A stretch of 51,441 nt of DNA, taken from NCBI GenBank assembly GCA_003094555.1, contig NATW01000124.1, positions 1 through 51,441 on the forward strand. Direction: 5' to 3'. Below are positions 1 to 7,787 of this stretch, in pieces (the stretch's first letter is position 1; each line of letters opens with the position of its first letter). The notes beneath the pieces were generated by a model, which was not told where the DNA came from, made no database searches, and was given only the letters and a program-made list of their open reading frames with translations. Source of the stretch: a gamma proteobacterium symbiont of Ctena orbiculata (GTDB lineage: Bacteria; Pseudomonadota; Gammaproteobacteria; Chromatiales; Chromatiaceae). The position numbers and the translations under genes were made by a program.

Positions 1-795
1 GTTGAAATCATTCACCGCCACGATCATGTAGATATCCAGGTCATATTCGCGTCCGTAGCGCTCTTCATCCCAGGCCATGGCCTTTTTCAATGAGCTCATG
101 GCATGAGCGCATTTATCGATGTTCTCCGGCTCCACGTAGATTCGCAGGTCGACCTCCCGGCCAGAGAGGGTGGTAAAACTATCCTGCTGAAAGCGCAAAT
201 TACCGGCGACCATGGCAAACAGATAGCAGGGCTTGGGAAAGGGATCTTTCCAGCACACCAGATGGCGACCACCCACCAGCTCCCTCTCCTCGACACAATT
301 TCCATTTGCCAGCATGACAGGATTATCAGCCTTACTGGCGCTGATGGTGGTTGCAAAACGCGCCATCACATCCGGGCGATCGAGATAGTAGGTGATACGC
401 CTGAAGCCCTCGGCCTCGCACTGGGTGCAATACAGTCCCCCTGACCGATAGAGCCCTTCAAGGGCGGTATTTTTTTGCGGATAGATCACAACCTGTGTAG
501 TCAGGACAAAACGATCCGGTACATTGGGTACGCTCAGAGTCCGCTCATCGACCTGGTAGGCCTCATCAGGGAGAGGCTGATCATCCAGCGCTACAGTCTG
601 CAACTGCAACCCTTCACCATCCAGCTTCAAGGCGGGATTCAACGCTCCACTGGCCGGGTTTTTCCGAATATGCAAACGGCTGGTGACCTGGGCTGACTCA
701 TCCAGCAGGTCAATAAACAGTTCTACATCATCAATCAGGTATTCAGGAGGACGATAGTCCTTCAAATGGATGGTTTTGGCGTTTTTTGTTCGCAT
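1..795 (-). CDS. pepN: Aminopeptidase N (M1 family), N-terminal part, cut by window edge
   Basis: Reading the minus strand from the ATG at 795 gives 265 uninterrupted codons that run off the left edge, so only the N-terminal third of a protein of about 880 residues is present. The sequence shows the N-terminal beta-sandwich of gammaproteobacterial PepN, including NTALEGLYRSGGLYCTQCEAE, then FRRITYYLDRPDVMARF, and close to the edge the DEERYGREYDLDIYMIVAV block that leads into the GAMEN and zinc motifs, which lie outside the window. PepN is a cytoplasmic zinc metallo-aminopeptidase that trims N-terminal residues from peptides. No strong ribosome site is visible before the ATG. Confidence 0.93.
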   Translation of the reverse strand, partial: MRTKNAKTIHLKDYRPPEYLIDDVELFIDLLDESAQVTSRLHIRKNPASGALNPALKLDGEGLQLQTVALDDQPLPDEAYQVDERTLSVPNVPDRFVLTTQVVIYPQKNTALEGLYRSGGLYCTQCEAEGFRRITYYLDRPDVMARFATTISASKADNPVMLANGNCVEERELVGGRHLVCWKDPFPKPCYLFAMVAGNLRFQQDSFTTLSGREVDLRIYVEPENIDKCAHAMSSLKKAMAWDEERYGREYDLDIYMIVAVNDFN

Positions 796-1194
796 CGGTT
801 GTTTTTACCAGTTATCTGTAGGCTACGGAATATAGGGATGGTTGCTGAGAATCCATCTTGCTACAAAAATCTCTGCTGATAAACGTTGAGTAATTGCCCA
901 AATAGTGGCAGCCGGGGGGCTTGCCTGAAATCCTGGGGAGTAAATTGCAGCGGATTTGACCTATTGCCCGACAGCTCCTATATGAGTATAGGATTGTCAT
1001 CTCTTGCAGATATACTTACCTGCTAAATCTGTATGGTTAAAGGGATTGAAACAAGATTCGATCGACCTCAGCGTGGAACTCGTATTCTTCTCCTGCTAGG
1101 ATAGACGGGATAGAAAAAATATTTCTATTTATCCTTCTTTTACAATTAGTTAGATATATTATACTTACAATCTGCTGCCGAGGAACGCCCTTTT
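796..1194. other. Intergenic region between pepN and grxC
   Basis: This 399-base stretch separates the divergent pepN and grxC genes. I see no convincing coding sequence; a short minus-strand frame at 812-1000 has no family resemblance or ribosome site. The right end is AT-rich and holds a weak sigma70-like pair, TTTACA at 1139-1144 and TATACT at 1160-1165 (15 bp spacing), which could drive grxC-hslR. Confidence 0.5.
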
Positions 1195-1458
1195 ATGCCA
1201 AATGTTGTCATGTATTCAACCGCAATCTGTCCGTATTGCGTTCGTGCCAAGCATCTGCTGGAAAATAAAGGTGTGGCTTTTGAGGAGATTCGTATTGACC
1301 ACAATCATGAAGTGATGCAGGAAATGATGCGTCGCAGCAACCGACACACCGTTCCCCAGATATTCATCGATGACTATCATGTAGGTGGCTACGATGACCT
1401 AGCCTCACTTGAAATGTCGGGCCAACTCGATCACTTGCTGGGTAGATCAGAGCTGTGA
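1195..1458 (+). CDS. grxC: Glutaredoxin 3 (monocluster dithiol glutaredoxin)
   Basis: An 87-residue thioredoxin-fold protein with the dithiol active site C12-P-Y-C15, the cis-proline motif TVP at 52-54 and the glutathione-binding GGYDD at 64-68, all at the positions expected for GrxC. It reduces protein disulfides and glutathione mixed disulfides in the cytoplasm using glutathione. It starts with ATG at 1195 after a GAGGAA ribosome site and its stop codon overlaps the GTG start of hslR by four bases (GTGA), so the two genes are translationally coupled. Confidence 0.95.
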   Translation: MPNVVMYSTAICPYCVRAKHLLENKGVAFEEIRIDHNHEVMQEMMRRSNRHTVPQIFIDDYHVGGYDDLASLEMSGQLDHLLGRSEL

Positions 1459-1865
1459 ATCAACCGCTGGACAAGACGCCGCAAAAAGTCCGCTTGGATA
1501 AGTGGTTGTGGGCTGCGCGCTTTTTCAAGACTCGCCAGATTGCCTCAGAGGCCATAAACGGTGGTAAGGTACATCTCAATGGCCAGCGGACAAAACCCGG
1601 CAAGGAGATAAAAACAGGGTCGCAACTGCGCATCCACAAAGGGGCCTTGGAGTGGGATATCACCGTGCGGGTGTTGGCAACCAAGAGAAGACCGGCTGCA
1701 GAGGCGCGCGGTTTTTATGATGAGACAGCCGAAAGCATCGAGCGCCGTGAAAAAATGAGTGATACATTGCGACTCGAACGATCGATGTCGCCCAGATTGG
1801 ATCATGGTAAACCCAATAAGAGAGAGAGACGCATGATTCACCGATTCACTGGAAAGTCCAGCTGA
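1455..1865 (+). CDS. hslR: Heat-shock protein Hsp15, ribosome-associated S4-domain protein
   Basis: A 136-residue protein with an S4 RNA-binding domain near the N-terminus (RLDKWLWAARFFKTR followed by the GGKVHLNGQRTKPG turn) and a basic, Arg/Lys-rich tail, as in Hsp15. In E. coli Hsp15 binds free 50S subunits that carry a nascent chain and helps recycle stalled ribosomes. The start is GTG at 1455, overlapping the end of grxC by four bases; no alternative start fits the conserved N-terminus better. Length matches the family (about 133). Confidence 0.92.
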   Translation: MNQPLDKTPQKVRLDKWLWAARFFKTRQIASEAINGGKVHLNGQRTKPGKEIKTGSQLRIHKGALEWDITVRVLATKRRPAAEARGFYDETAESIERREKMSDTLRLERSMSPRLDHGKPNKRERRMIHRFTGKSS

Positions 1866-1884
1866 ATAGGCCCTAGGACTGACA

Positions 1885-2337
1885 ATGGACCAGGATGCTT
1901 TCCGCAGAACCTATCGAGAGATGAATGAGCGTATCTGCGCTTATGAAAAAAGCATCCTCTCTTCTCACTGTGGTTGTTCCCAGTCGAAAAAGCTCTGTAT
2001 CGCGGAACGTGAGGGCGTACATTGTGTTTCCGATGAAGCACTGCAACAGTGCTTGGAACTGCTGGAGACACTCCGTCAACAGGCCCGCTTTGCCCTGAAG
2101 TCAAACGATGACAAAGGGGTTCTACCCCATGCAAAGGCGATGCGGCTCCAGGTGGGCGGATTGCGCGGCCTCTTCTCCGCTCTCCATCCCGATCGTCCCA
2201 TACCGGAACTGATCGATGATGTCTTTACATTGATCAACAGTGCCACTGATGTCTATGGAAGGTTGGAGAATCTACCCTACCAGACCCTCATACAACAGGT
2301 ATCCGCCTATAAAGGCAGACAGCGTGAAAAAAAATAA
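1885..2337 (+). CDS. Unknown protein with a cysteine cluster, convergent to dsrS
   Basis: A 150-residue protein that I do not recognise. The N-terminal third holds cysteines at 18, 29, 31, 38 and 47 in the pattern C-x10-C-x-C-x6-C-x8-C with neighbouring histidines (28, 46), which could bind a metal or Fe-S cluster. The rest is predicted mostly helical and has no signal peptide, so it is probably cytoplasmic. An AGGAC ribosome site lies 6 bases before the ATG. It follows hslR by 19 bases and may be co-transcribed with grxC-hslR. It converges on dsrS with a two-base gap. Function is open. Confidence 0.75.
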   Translation: MDQDAFRRTYREMNERICAYEKSILSSHCGCSQSKKLCIAEREGVHCVSDEALQQCLELLETLRQQARFALKSNDDKGVLPHAKAMRLQVGGLRGLFSALHPDRPIPELIDDVFTLINSATDVYGRLENLPYQTLIQQVSAYKGRQREKK

Positions 2338-2339
2338 CG

Positions 2340-3446
2340 CTAGCCAGTATGTAATTGCTTGAAGAGTCCTTTCAACGGTTCGAATATCGGCGTCAACTTC
2401 TTCCGCATCAATGAACCGATTGCATCCGTGTTACACAACACCGGTCTGACAACTCCAAACCCAAGACCGGACATCAGATAGAGTATGCGCAATTCGGCTT
2501 CCCGCTGACCGGCAATTTCACAACACTCCCGAAAGGCCTGAGTGGACAAGCCATCCGCTTCAGCCTGCAGCGCTTCCAGGGTCAGATCAGGATCGCCTGT
2601 TGGGCGTAACGAATGCAGATAGTCACGAATCACATCAAGCAGTGTCGTGACCACATCCTGATTGGCCGGTTTCTCCATGACTTGCAACGCGGTTGTAATG
2701 AAGCCTTGTCCTGCTGACGAGTGAATTCGCAACAGCTGAACAGCAAATGGATTATCCTGTTCAGACAACGGACGCAATCCTGCCAGCTCCTCATCAGACA
2801 GAGTATCTGGTGCAGACCGCACAGGCAGATCGTCGGGCAAGGCGGCAAGAAAGCCAAGATAGTAGGTCGGCTTGCGTTGACAGCGGTTCCATAGGCGGAT
2901 CTTCTCCTCTTCACTGATCAGGCCGGGCTGCAATACCAGGCGCAGGCTCTCTATGATCACCATCGGTTCAGTTTCAAAGGGGAGATATTCCACCAGAAAG
3001 CTGGCCAGTTCCGGTCCCATACTGCCAGCTGCGATCTGCGGGTTATTCAGCATCCGGCGGGCATTGTCAGGATCCTGACTGATCCACCAGGCACGTCTTG
3101 CCAGTTCGTCGGTTATACCCTTGGCACAGGTAAAGGCCACCACTGCCTCCGGCTCACCCAGCAGCAGCAACTGTTCCAGATTCTCATCCCGGGTCTGCCC
3201 CATGCGATTCCAGCGTTTGAGATAGACCGGATAACCACCTGGAGAACCCTGCACATGACCGGAGAGTACCTCACGCACTCTACGCAGATAGATGTCATCA
3301 CGACAATTGGGATTGAGGGTGATCCTGGACTCACCCTGTTCAGTCAAACCAAACAGAGTCATACTCGATTCGTCGATGCGTATCGCCTGTGGCTTGTTTG
3401 CCAATAGTACATTCAAGCGCAACGAATCTTCGTTCGTCAGCTCCAT
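2340..3446 (-). CDS. dsrS: Sulfur oxidation protein DsrS
   Basis: The last gene of the dsr operon, about 368 residues, placed exactly where dsrS lies in Allochromatium vinosum (dsrNRS end). It is a soluble protein without signal peptide, membrane segment or catalytic motif that I can name; the middle is helical and rich in charged pairs. In A. vinosum DsrS is a cytoplasmic protein conserved in dsr-type sulfur oxidisers and needed for full operon function, but its biochemical role is unknown. The start is taken as ATG 3446; an in-frame TTG at 3458 is possible. Identity rests on position plus length. Confidence 0.82.
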   Translation of the reverse strand: MELTNEDSLRLNVLLANKPQAIRIDESSMTLFGLTEQGESRITLNPNCRDDIYLRRVREVLSGHVQGSPGGYPVYLKRWNRMGQTRDENLEQLLLLGEPEAVVAFTCAKGITDELARRAWWISQDPDNARRMLNNPQIAAGSMGPELASFLVEYLPFETEPMVIIESLRLVLQPGLISEEEKIRLWNRCQRKPTYYLGFLAALPDDLPVRSAPDTLSDEELAGLRPLSEQDNPFAVQLLRIHSSAGQGFITTALQVMEKPANQDVVTTLLDVIRDYLHSLRPTGDPDLTLEALQAEADGLSTQAFRECCEIAGQREAELRILYLMSGLGFGVVRPVLCNTDAIGSLMRKKLTPIFEPLKGLFKQLHTG

Positions 3447-3523
3447 ATCAGACAGCAATCCCTGGTTCTTTGCGGGCGAACAGGAGATTCATTCCACGCA
3501 TCATCGGACTGAGGTCGTCAGTT

Positions 3524-3844
3524 CTATTGAACCGGCTCTTTCGGTGGCGTGTAGTTGCTGTCTTTTGGGTTGATGAAAATGAATTGGCTTTCGCCATCAT
3601 CCAATTCAGTGAAATCCATGGTTGTCTCATCGAGCAGGGAGAAAAACTCAGGCTCCATGATCACACTGACCCCTTCGGAATCGAACTGGATATCATCGTC
3701 CTTGGCGTCATCGAAACCCATTAGATAGTCAAAAGTACCATCCTCTTTCTTTTGTGCGGCAAAACGCAAAGCCATACCTTCCGTGCCACCCATCTTGGCC
3801 GCTTGTTGAATCTGTTGCGCTGCCCGCGGTGTTATCTTAAACAT
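3524..3844 (-). CDS. dsrR: DsrR, cysteine-less A-type scaffold-like protein
   Basis: A 106-residue protein with the A-type carrier (IscA/ErpA) fold signature: it begins FKITPRAAQQIQ and continues through the GMALRFAA and DYLMGFDD strands. The three cysteines that A-type carriers use to hold Fe-S clusters are absent; the protein has no cysteine at all, which is the known hallmark of DsrR. In A. vinosum DsrR acts post-transcriptionally on dsr expression rather than as an Fe-S carrier. Its ATG lies inside the end of dsrN (13-base overlap), so translation is probably coupled. Confidence 0.93.
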   Translation of the reverse strand: MFKITPRAAQQIQQAAKMGGTEGMALRFAAQKKEDGTFDYLMGFDDAKDDDIQFDSEGVSVIMEPEFFSLLDETTMDFTELDDGESQFIFINPKDSNYTPPKEPVQ

Positions 3845-5232
3845 CTGTCACCTTTTAACCCATCCACATGCGCCACAAAACGCTGAACCCAGTTGTTACC
3901 GCCTACATTTCTCATGTGCGTATAGCTCGCCAGCAGGTTTTTGTAGAGATAACCGTCAAATTCGCCATCGATACCAGTGCCGCGTTCCACCCTGTAAACG
4001 AAATCTTCCTCATCGCACTCAAGTGACTCCAGGGATGAATAGTGAAACTCGTGGGCATGGACCACCGGATTCGATGCTTTATTCGGGAGTCGGGGCCAAG
4101 GCCCCCTGCCGGTATCCCGCAAACGTACATACCCTCTACCCTGTGGCTTTTCATGCATCCGGGTATCAGCCGGAATCACTCCGACCATTCTACATTTTTT
4201 AGCGCCCCAGGTAAGGCTCCTGGTTAGATAGATCAAACCACCACACTCTGCGTAGACCGGTCCGTCCTGCTCCACATAATCGGCAATTGCATGGCGCATG
4301 GATCGATTCGCCTCAAGCGCCTCCATGGCCATTTCCGGGAATCCTCCACCTAGAAAAAGCCCATCAATTTCAGGCAGTTTCTTGTCATTCAAGGTATCGA
4401 TTTCTACTATTTCCACACCCAGGGCGCGAAACATATCCAAATCGTCCGGATAGTAAAATCCGAACGCACGATCCCGTGCAATGGCGATTCTAAGTGGATT
4501 CTTTGGCAGAGAATAGGGCGAAGAACCTGTGGTTTTGGCGGGGGGTGACGAGGCATTCCCTGCAATTTCAATTAATTTTTCGATGTCGATCTGTTGCTCG
4601 ACGGTAGCTGCCAACAGCTGAATAATCTGTTCTGATAAATCACTCTCATTGCTTGGAATCAACCCCAGGTGTCGCTCGTCGATCTGCAGCCGGCTATCTG
4701 CCTGAATCGCACCTAAAACAGGGATATCCGTATAGTGTTCGACGACCTGGACCAGCTTGGACTGATGCCTGGCCCCCCCAACCTGATTCAGGATCAGGCC
4801 AGCTATGTGGATGTTGTGATCAAATGCCTGATAGCCCAGCAGCAGGGGGGCGATGCCTCTCGTCATGCCACGACAGTTGATCACCAGAACCACCGGTGTA
4901 TCCAGAAAGGCTGCCATGGCCGCATTGCTGTTTGAACCCTCGATGTCCACTCCGTCGAAAAGCCCCTTGTTTCCCTCAATCAGCGCCATCTCCATGCCAT
5001 CCATATAGGTGGCGTATTTTTGTGATATCTCCTCTCTGCTCTGAGTATAAAAGTCGAGGTTGTAGCAATCCCTGCCCGCGGCAGCGGAGAGCCACAGGGG
5101 ATCGATATAGTCAGGCCCTTTCTTGAAAGGCTGGAGTGCGATACCGCGTTTCACCAGGACCCTGGCAAGTCCTATGGCCAGGGTCGTCTTACCTGAGGAT
5201 TTATGGGCGGCTGATAGGTATATCGCTGACAC
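3832..5232 (-). CDS. dsrN: Sirohaem amidase DsrN (CbiA/CobB-like glutamine amidotransferase)
   Basis: A 466-residue protein of the cobyrinic acid a,c-diamide synthase family. The N-terminal ATP-binding domain has the P-loop HKSSGKTT at 10-17; the C-terminal class I-like glutaminase domain has the nucleophile in AECGGLIYL (Cys330) and a histidine-rich motif at 392-397 (HAHEFH). In dsr operons the enzyme uses ATP and glutamine to amidate sirohaem, giving the sirohaem amide of DsrAB. It lies 111 bases downstream of dsrP, behind a terminator-like hairpin, and overlaps dsrR by 13 bases. Confidence 0.93.
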   Translation of the reverse strand: MSAIYLSAAHKSSGKTTLAIGLARVLVKRGIALQPFKKGPDYIDPLWLSAAAGRDCYNLDFYTQSREEISQKYATYMDGMEMALIEGNKGLFDGVDIEGSNSNAAMAAFLDTPVVLVINCRGMTRGIAPLLLGYQAFDHNIHIAGLILNQVGGARHQSKLVQVVEHYTDIPVLGAIQADSRLQIDERHLGLIPSNESDLSEQIIQLLAATVEQQIDIEKLIEIAGNASSPPAKTTGSSPYSLPKNPLRIAIARDRAFGFYYPDDLDMFRALGVEIVEIDTLNDKKLPEIDGLFLGGGFPEMAMEALEANRSMRHAIADYVEQDGPVYAECGGLIYLTRSLTWGAKKCRMVGVIPADTRMHEKPQGRGYVRLRDTGRGPWPRLPNKASNPVVHAHEFHYSSLESLECDEEDFVYRVERGTGIDGEFDGYLYKNLLASYTHMRNVGGNNWVQRFVAHVDGLKGDRCLR

Positions 5233-5284
5233 AGGAAACCATCAATGAGGATCAGGTATTAAGAATTCTATCCTACCTGGTAAA

Positions 5285-5317
5285 CAAAAAATCCACCAAC
5301 GCAGAGCGGTGATGGAT
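5285..5317 (-). terminator. Terminator-like hairpin between dsrP and dsrN
   Basis: On the transcribed (minus) strand two 12-base arms, 5306-5317 and 5291-5302, can pair with one mismatch and one G-U pair around a three-base loop, and the 3' arm runs straight into six T residues (5286-5291). This is the layout of a Rho-independent terminator, but it lies inside the operon, so it probably attenuates rather than stops transcription into dsrNRS. Confidence 0.6.
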
Positions 5318-5343
5318 CTTTAATCGTGAATAGGCAGTGTTGC

Positions 5344-6531
5344 TCAGTCTTCGAGGGTTTCGGGGAATACCTTGATTACCCGTGCACCAATCGCCACCAA
5401 TGCCAGGGATACCGCCATACCTGCAACACCGAGAGCAGCTTCTGGAAAGGTTGGGACATAGTGTGCAACCTGGCCATCGAAGAAGCCCGTTTCGATGACC
5501 TCTTTTCCCGGAAACATATTCATTGGATAGGCCTGTCCACCGATTACGATGACATAGATCTGAAAGAAACCGCCGATAAGCACGGCTATGGATGCCGCCG
5601 CAATTGCCCAACGGGACTTTTCAAAAGCAGGTGAATAGATCAAAAAGAGAGGAAGAATACTGCCGACGAGAATCTGTCCAATCCAAAACATCGTCGTGTA
5701 GATACCCCCACCCAACAGGATGAAGTGCTCGATACCGTGATGCTGTGTTATATAGAGATTAGTCAGATTATATGCCAGGACAAAATAGAGAACCGCCCCA
5801 ACAAACACACCAAGCAGATTTTTCAATTTCGTCAGGCGCAGATCGCCTATCTCTCTATCACCCCACATGTAGGCGGTAATGAGTGTAATGATGAAGAAAG
5901 CCAGGCCATAGCTAAACGACATGATGACGAACATCGGCGCCATGATTGCCGCGTCGTAGGCCTCACGCGCCACCAGGAAACCGAAGATGGACCCAGTACC
6001 GGTGGTCAGTGCGATACGCCAGAAGAATGCCGCAAAACCCAGGGGACGTTTGAATTTCGCCACGCTGCGATCGATCATTGTCCACAGATAGACCGCGACA
6101 ATGGCAATAAATCCGCTATAGAGAATGACGTTCCAGGCAAAGATCGATTTGAAATTGTACTCGGTCATGGCAACGATCAATCGATCCGGCCGACCAAGAT
6201 CGAGCACCAGAACCATCAAACCACCAACCAGCAATCCGATCGCCAACAGGCCTGAAAAGCGTCCCAACGGCTTATACAGAGGGCCACCGAAGACCGAACC
6301 TATGGATGCTACATTCAACGCCCCCGATGCGGCGACGATAAGAAAGATCGCAAATACATGGGGCAATCCCCATACGATCTGATTGGACATGCCGGTCACC
6401 CAGTGACCATTGTGTTCCATATAGTAGGCAGCACCCAGACCGATAGCTATCAACGTGCCAAGCAGTGTCAGTCCCATCCAGAAGCGGACGGGTGAGCCAC
6501 AATAGAGCTCGCGGTAGTACATCTTACTCAT
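5344..6531 (-). CDS. dsrP: DsrP, NrfD-family quinone-interacting membrane subunit
   Basis: A 395-residue integral membrane protein with about ten hydrophobic segments, beginning with WMGLTLLGTLIAIGLGAAYY; this is the NrfD/PsrC family. It forms the second membrane module of the DsrMKJOP complex and exchanges electrons between the quinone pool and the periplasmic iron-sulfur protein DsrO. The ATG at 6531 lies 22 bases after dsrO. Downstream a hairpin separates it from dsrN. Confidence 0.93.
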   Translation of the reverse strand: MSKMYYRELYCGSPVRFWMGLTLLGTLIAIGLGAAYYMEHNGHWVTGMSNQIVWGLPHVFAIFLIVAASGALNVASIGSVFGGPLYKPLGRFSGLLAIGLLVGGLMVLVLDLGRPDRLIVAMTEYNFKSIFAWNVILYSGFIAIVAVYLWTMIDRSVAKFKRPLGFAAFFWRIALTTGTGSIFGFLVAREAYDAAIMAPMFVIMSFSYGLAFFIITLITAYMWGDREIGDLRLTKLKNLLGVFVGAVLYFVLAYNLTNLYITQHHGIEHFILLGGGIYTTMFWIGQILVGSILPLFLIYSPAFEKSRWAIAAASIAVLIGGFFQIYVIVIGGQAYPMNMFPGKEVIETGFFDGQVAHYVPTFPEAALGVAGMAVSLALVAIGARVIKVFPETLED

Positions 6532-6553
6532 ATGTTTCCAAGCTCCCTACAGA

Positions 6554-7306
6554 TCACAGGTTGAGGTAACGCACGCCGGTGTTCAACTCGAGGTCGGCCC
6601 GGATCTGTACTGAGTTGTGGGATTTGAGAACCCGGCTGATTTCGCTGTTCGGATCCTTCATATCACCAAATAGAATCGCACCATGCCCCTCCTTGGTACA
6701 GGCCTCCTGACAGGCTGTCTGCATCTCACCGGCATCTATCCTATGCACGCAAAGGGTGCAGGATTCGACACATCCCTTACCCCGCGGTGCATTCACAGAT
6801 TGACCCGATAGGGCTTCATGCACAAAGGAACGGGCCTTATAGGGACAGGCCATCATACAGTAGCGACAACCGATACAACGGTGGCGATCGACCAGTACCA
6901 CACCGTCTATGCGTTTGAATGATGCATTGGTGGGGCAGACATCGACACAGGGAGGATGCTCACAGTGCTGACACATCATCACCAGGCGATTGACGTGGCC
7001 GGTCTGCTTGTCCTTGAGTTTGACCGGACGAATCCAGACCGCATCGGTCTCAGGCCTGTCATGACCGGTCAGGCCGTGCTCACTGTTACAGGCATCGACA
7101 CAGCTACTGCATCCCTCGGCGCATTTATTGGAATCGATCAGCATCCCCCAGCGATGTTTGCCGGTTGCACCCGAATCTGCATCATCACTGCCGCTTGCAG
7201 CGTGCAATATTACACCGGGTGCCAGGGTCAACGCCCCAGCAGCTGCCAAGGTACCGCCGATGAACTGGCGGCGTTCTACGCTCGGCTGGTCACTTTTATC
7301 GCTCAT
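6554..7306 (-). CDS. dsrO: DsrO, Tat-exported ferredoxin-like iron-sulfur subunit
   Basis: A 250-residue periplasmic protein. The N-terminus carries a twin-arginine signal (ERRQFIGG followed by a hydrophobic Ala/Gly/Leu stretch to about residue 35). Sixteen-cysteine binding pattern for several [4Fe-4S] clusters is visible as CAEGCSSCVDAC, CQHCEHPPCVDVCP, CIGCRYCMMACP and CVESCTLC plus CQEAC. It passes electrons between DsrJ and DsrP. The start is the ATG at 7306, two bases after the dsrJ stop; an upstream in-frame extension inside dsrJ would bury the Tat signal and is rejected. Confidence 0.94.
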   Translation of the reverse strand: MSDKSDQPSVERRQFIGGTLAAAGALTLAPGVILHAASGSDDADSGATGKHRWGMLIDSNKCAEGCSSCVDACNSEHGLTGHDRPETDAVWIRPVKLKDKQTGHVNRLVMMCQHCEHPPCVDVCPTNASFKRIDGVVLVDRHRCIGCRYCMMACPYKARSFVHEALSGQSVNAPRGKGCVESCTLCVHRIDAGEMQTACQEACTKEGHGAILFGDMKDPNSEISRVLKSHNSVQIRADLELNTGVRYLNL

Positions 7307-7308
7307 GA

Positions 7309-7779
7309 TCAGTCTCTCTGTCTGCCAGCAGGCTGTTGCATATCCAAGGCATGGGTATGCACCTCCAAATGGTAACCAAGCGAGCTTCCGCTGCCGCTCT
7401 CCATGGGTGTAGTACGATGACACTGAAAGCAGGCCGGACTCACAGCAACGTAATCATGACAAGCCTGACAAAACTCGCCTTCGCTGGTAACCGATATACC
7501 TTGTCCGCTAGAATCCCTGGAGGCGTGGCAATCGATACACTCGGATAGACTGTATTTCAGTCCACGAATCCCATCCCTGACCGTATCGTCCCTACCATGT
7601 TGGAGGAAATCCATATGGTTGCGACGCATCACATCGGTGGGAGCGACACAGCTGTCCACTGAGGCTGCCTTTGAATTTTCGGTCACATATCGACTCTCAC
7701 CCATGGCCTGCATAGCGGGTAACAACAGACCTGCCAGCAGGATAATGAGGAGTCGCTTGCTGATGAGAGAACTACGCAT
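7309..7779 (-). CDS. dsrJ: DsrJ, triheme cytochrome c
   Basis: A 156-residue membrane-anchored periplasmic protein with an uncleaved signal-like helix (about residues 7-25) and three haem c motifs: C81-IDC-H85, C104-QAC-H108 and C117-FQC-H121. Cys44 lies in a conserved SCVAP segment upstream; in A. vinosum the equivalent cysteine is the unusual distal ligand that gives one haem His/Cys coordination. The start is the ATG at 7779, which puts the signal helix at the N-terminus; the open frame upstream overlaps dsrL and lacks similarity. It belongs to the DsrMKJOP complex. Confidence 0.93.
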   Translation of the reverse strand: MRSSLISKRLLIILLAGLLLPAMQAMGESRYVTENSKAASVDSCVAPTDVMRRNHMDFLQHGRDDTVRDGIRGLKYSLSECIDCHASRDSSGQGISVTSEGEFCQACHDYVAVSPACFQCHRTTPMESGSGSSLGYHLEVHTHALDMQQPAGRQRD

Positions 7780-7787
7780 CTCAGCTC

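Noticed and set aside
812-1000. Short minus-strand frame upstream of grxC
   Set aside because: No ribosome site, no similarity and composition not protein-like.
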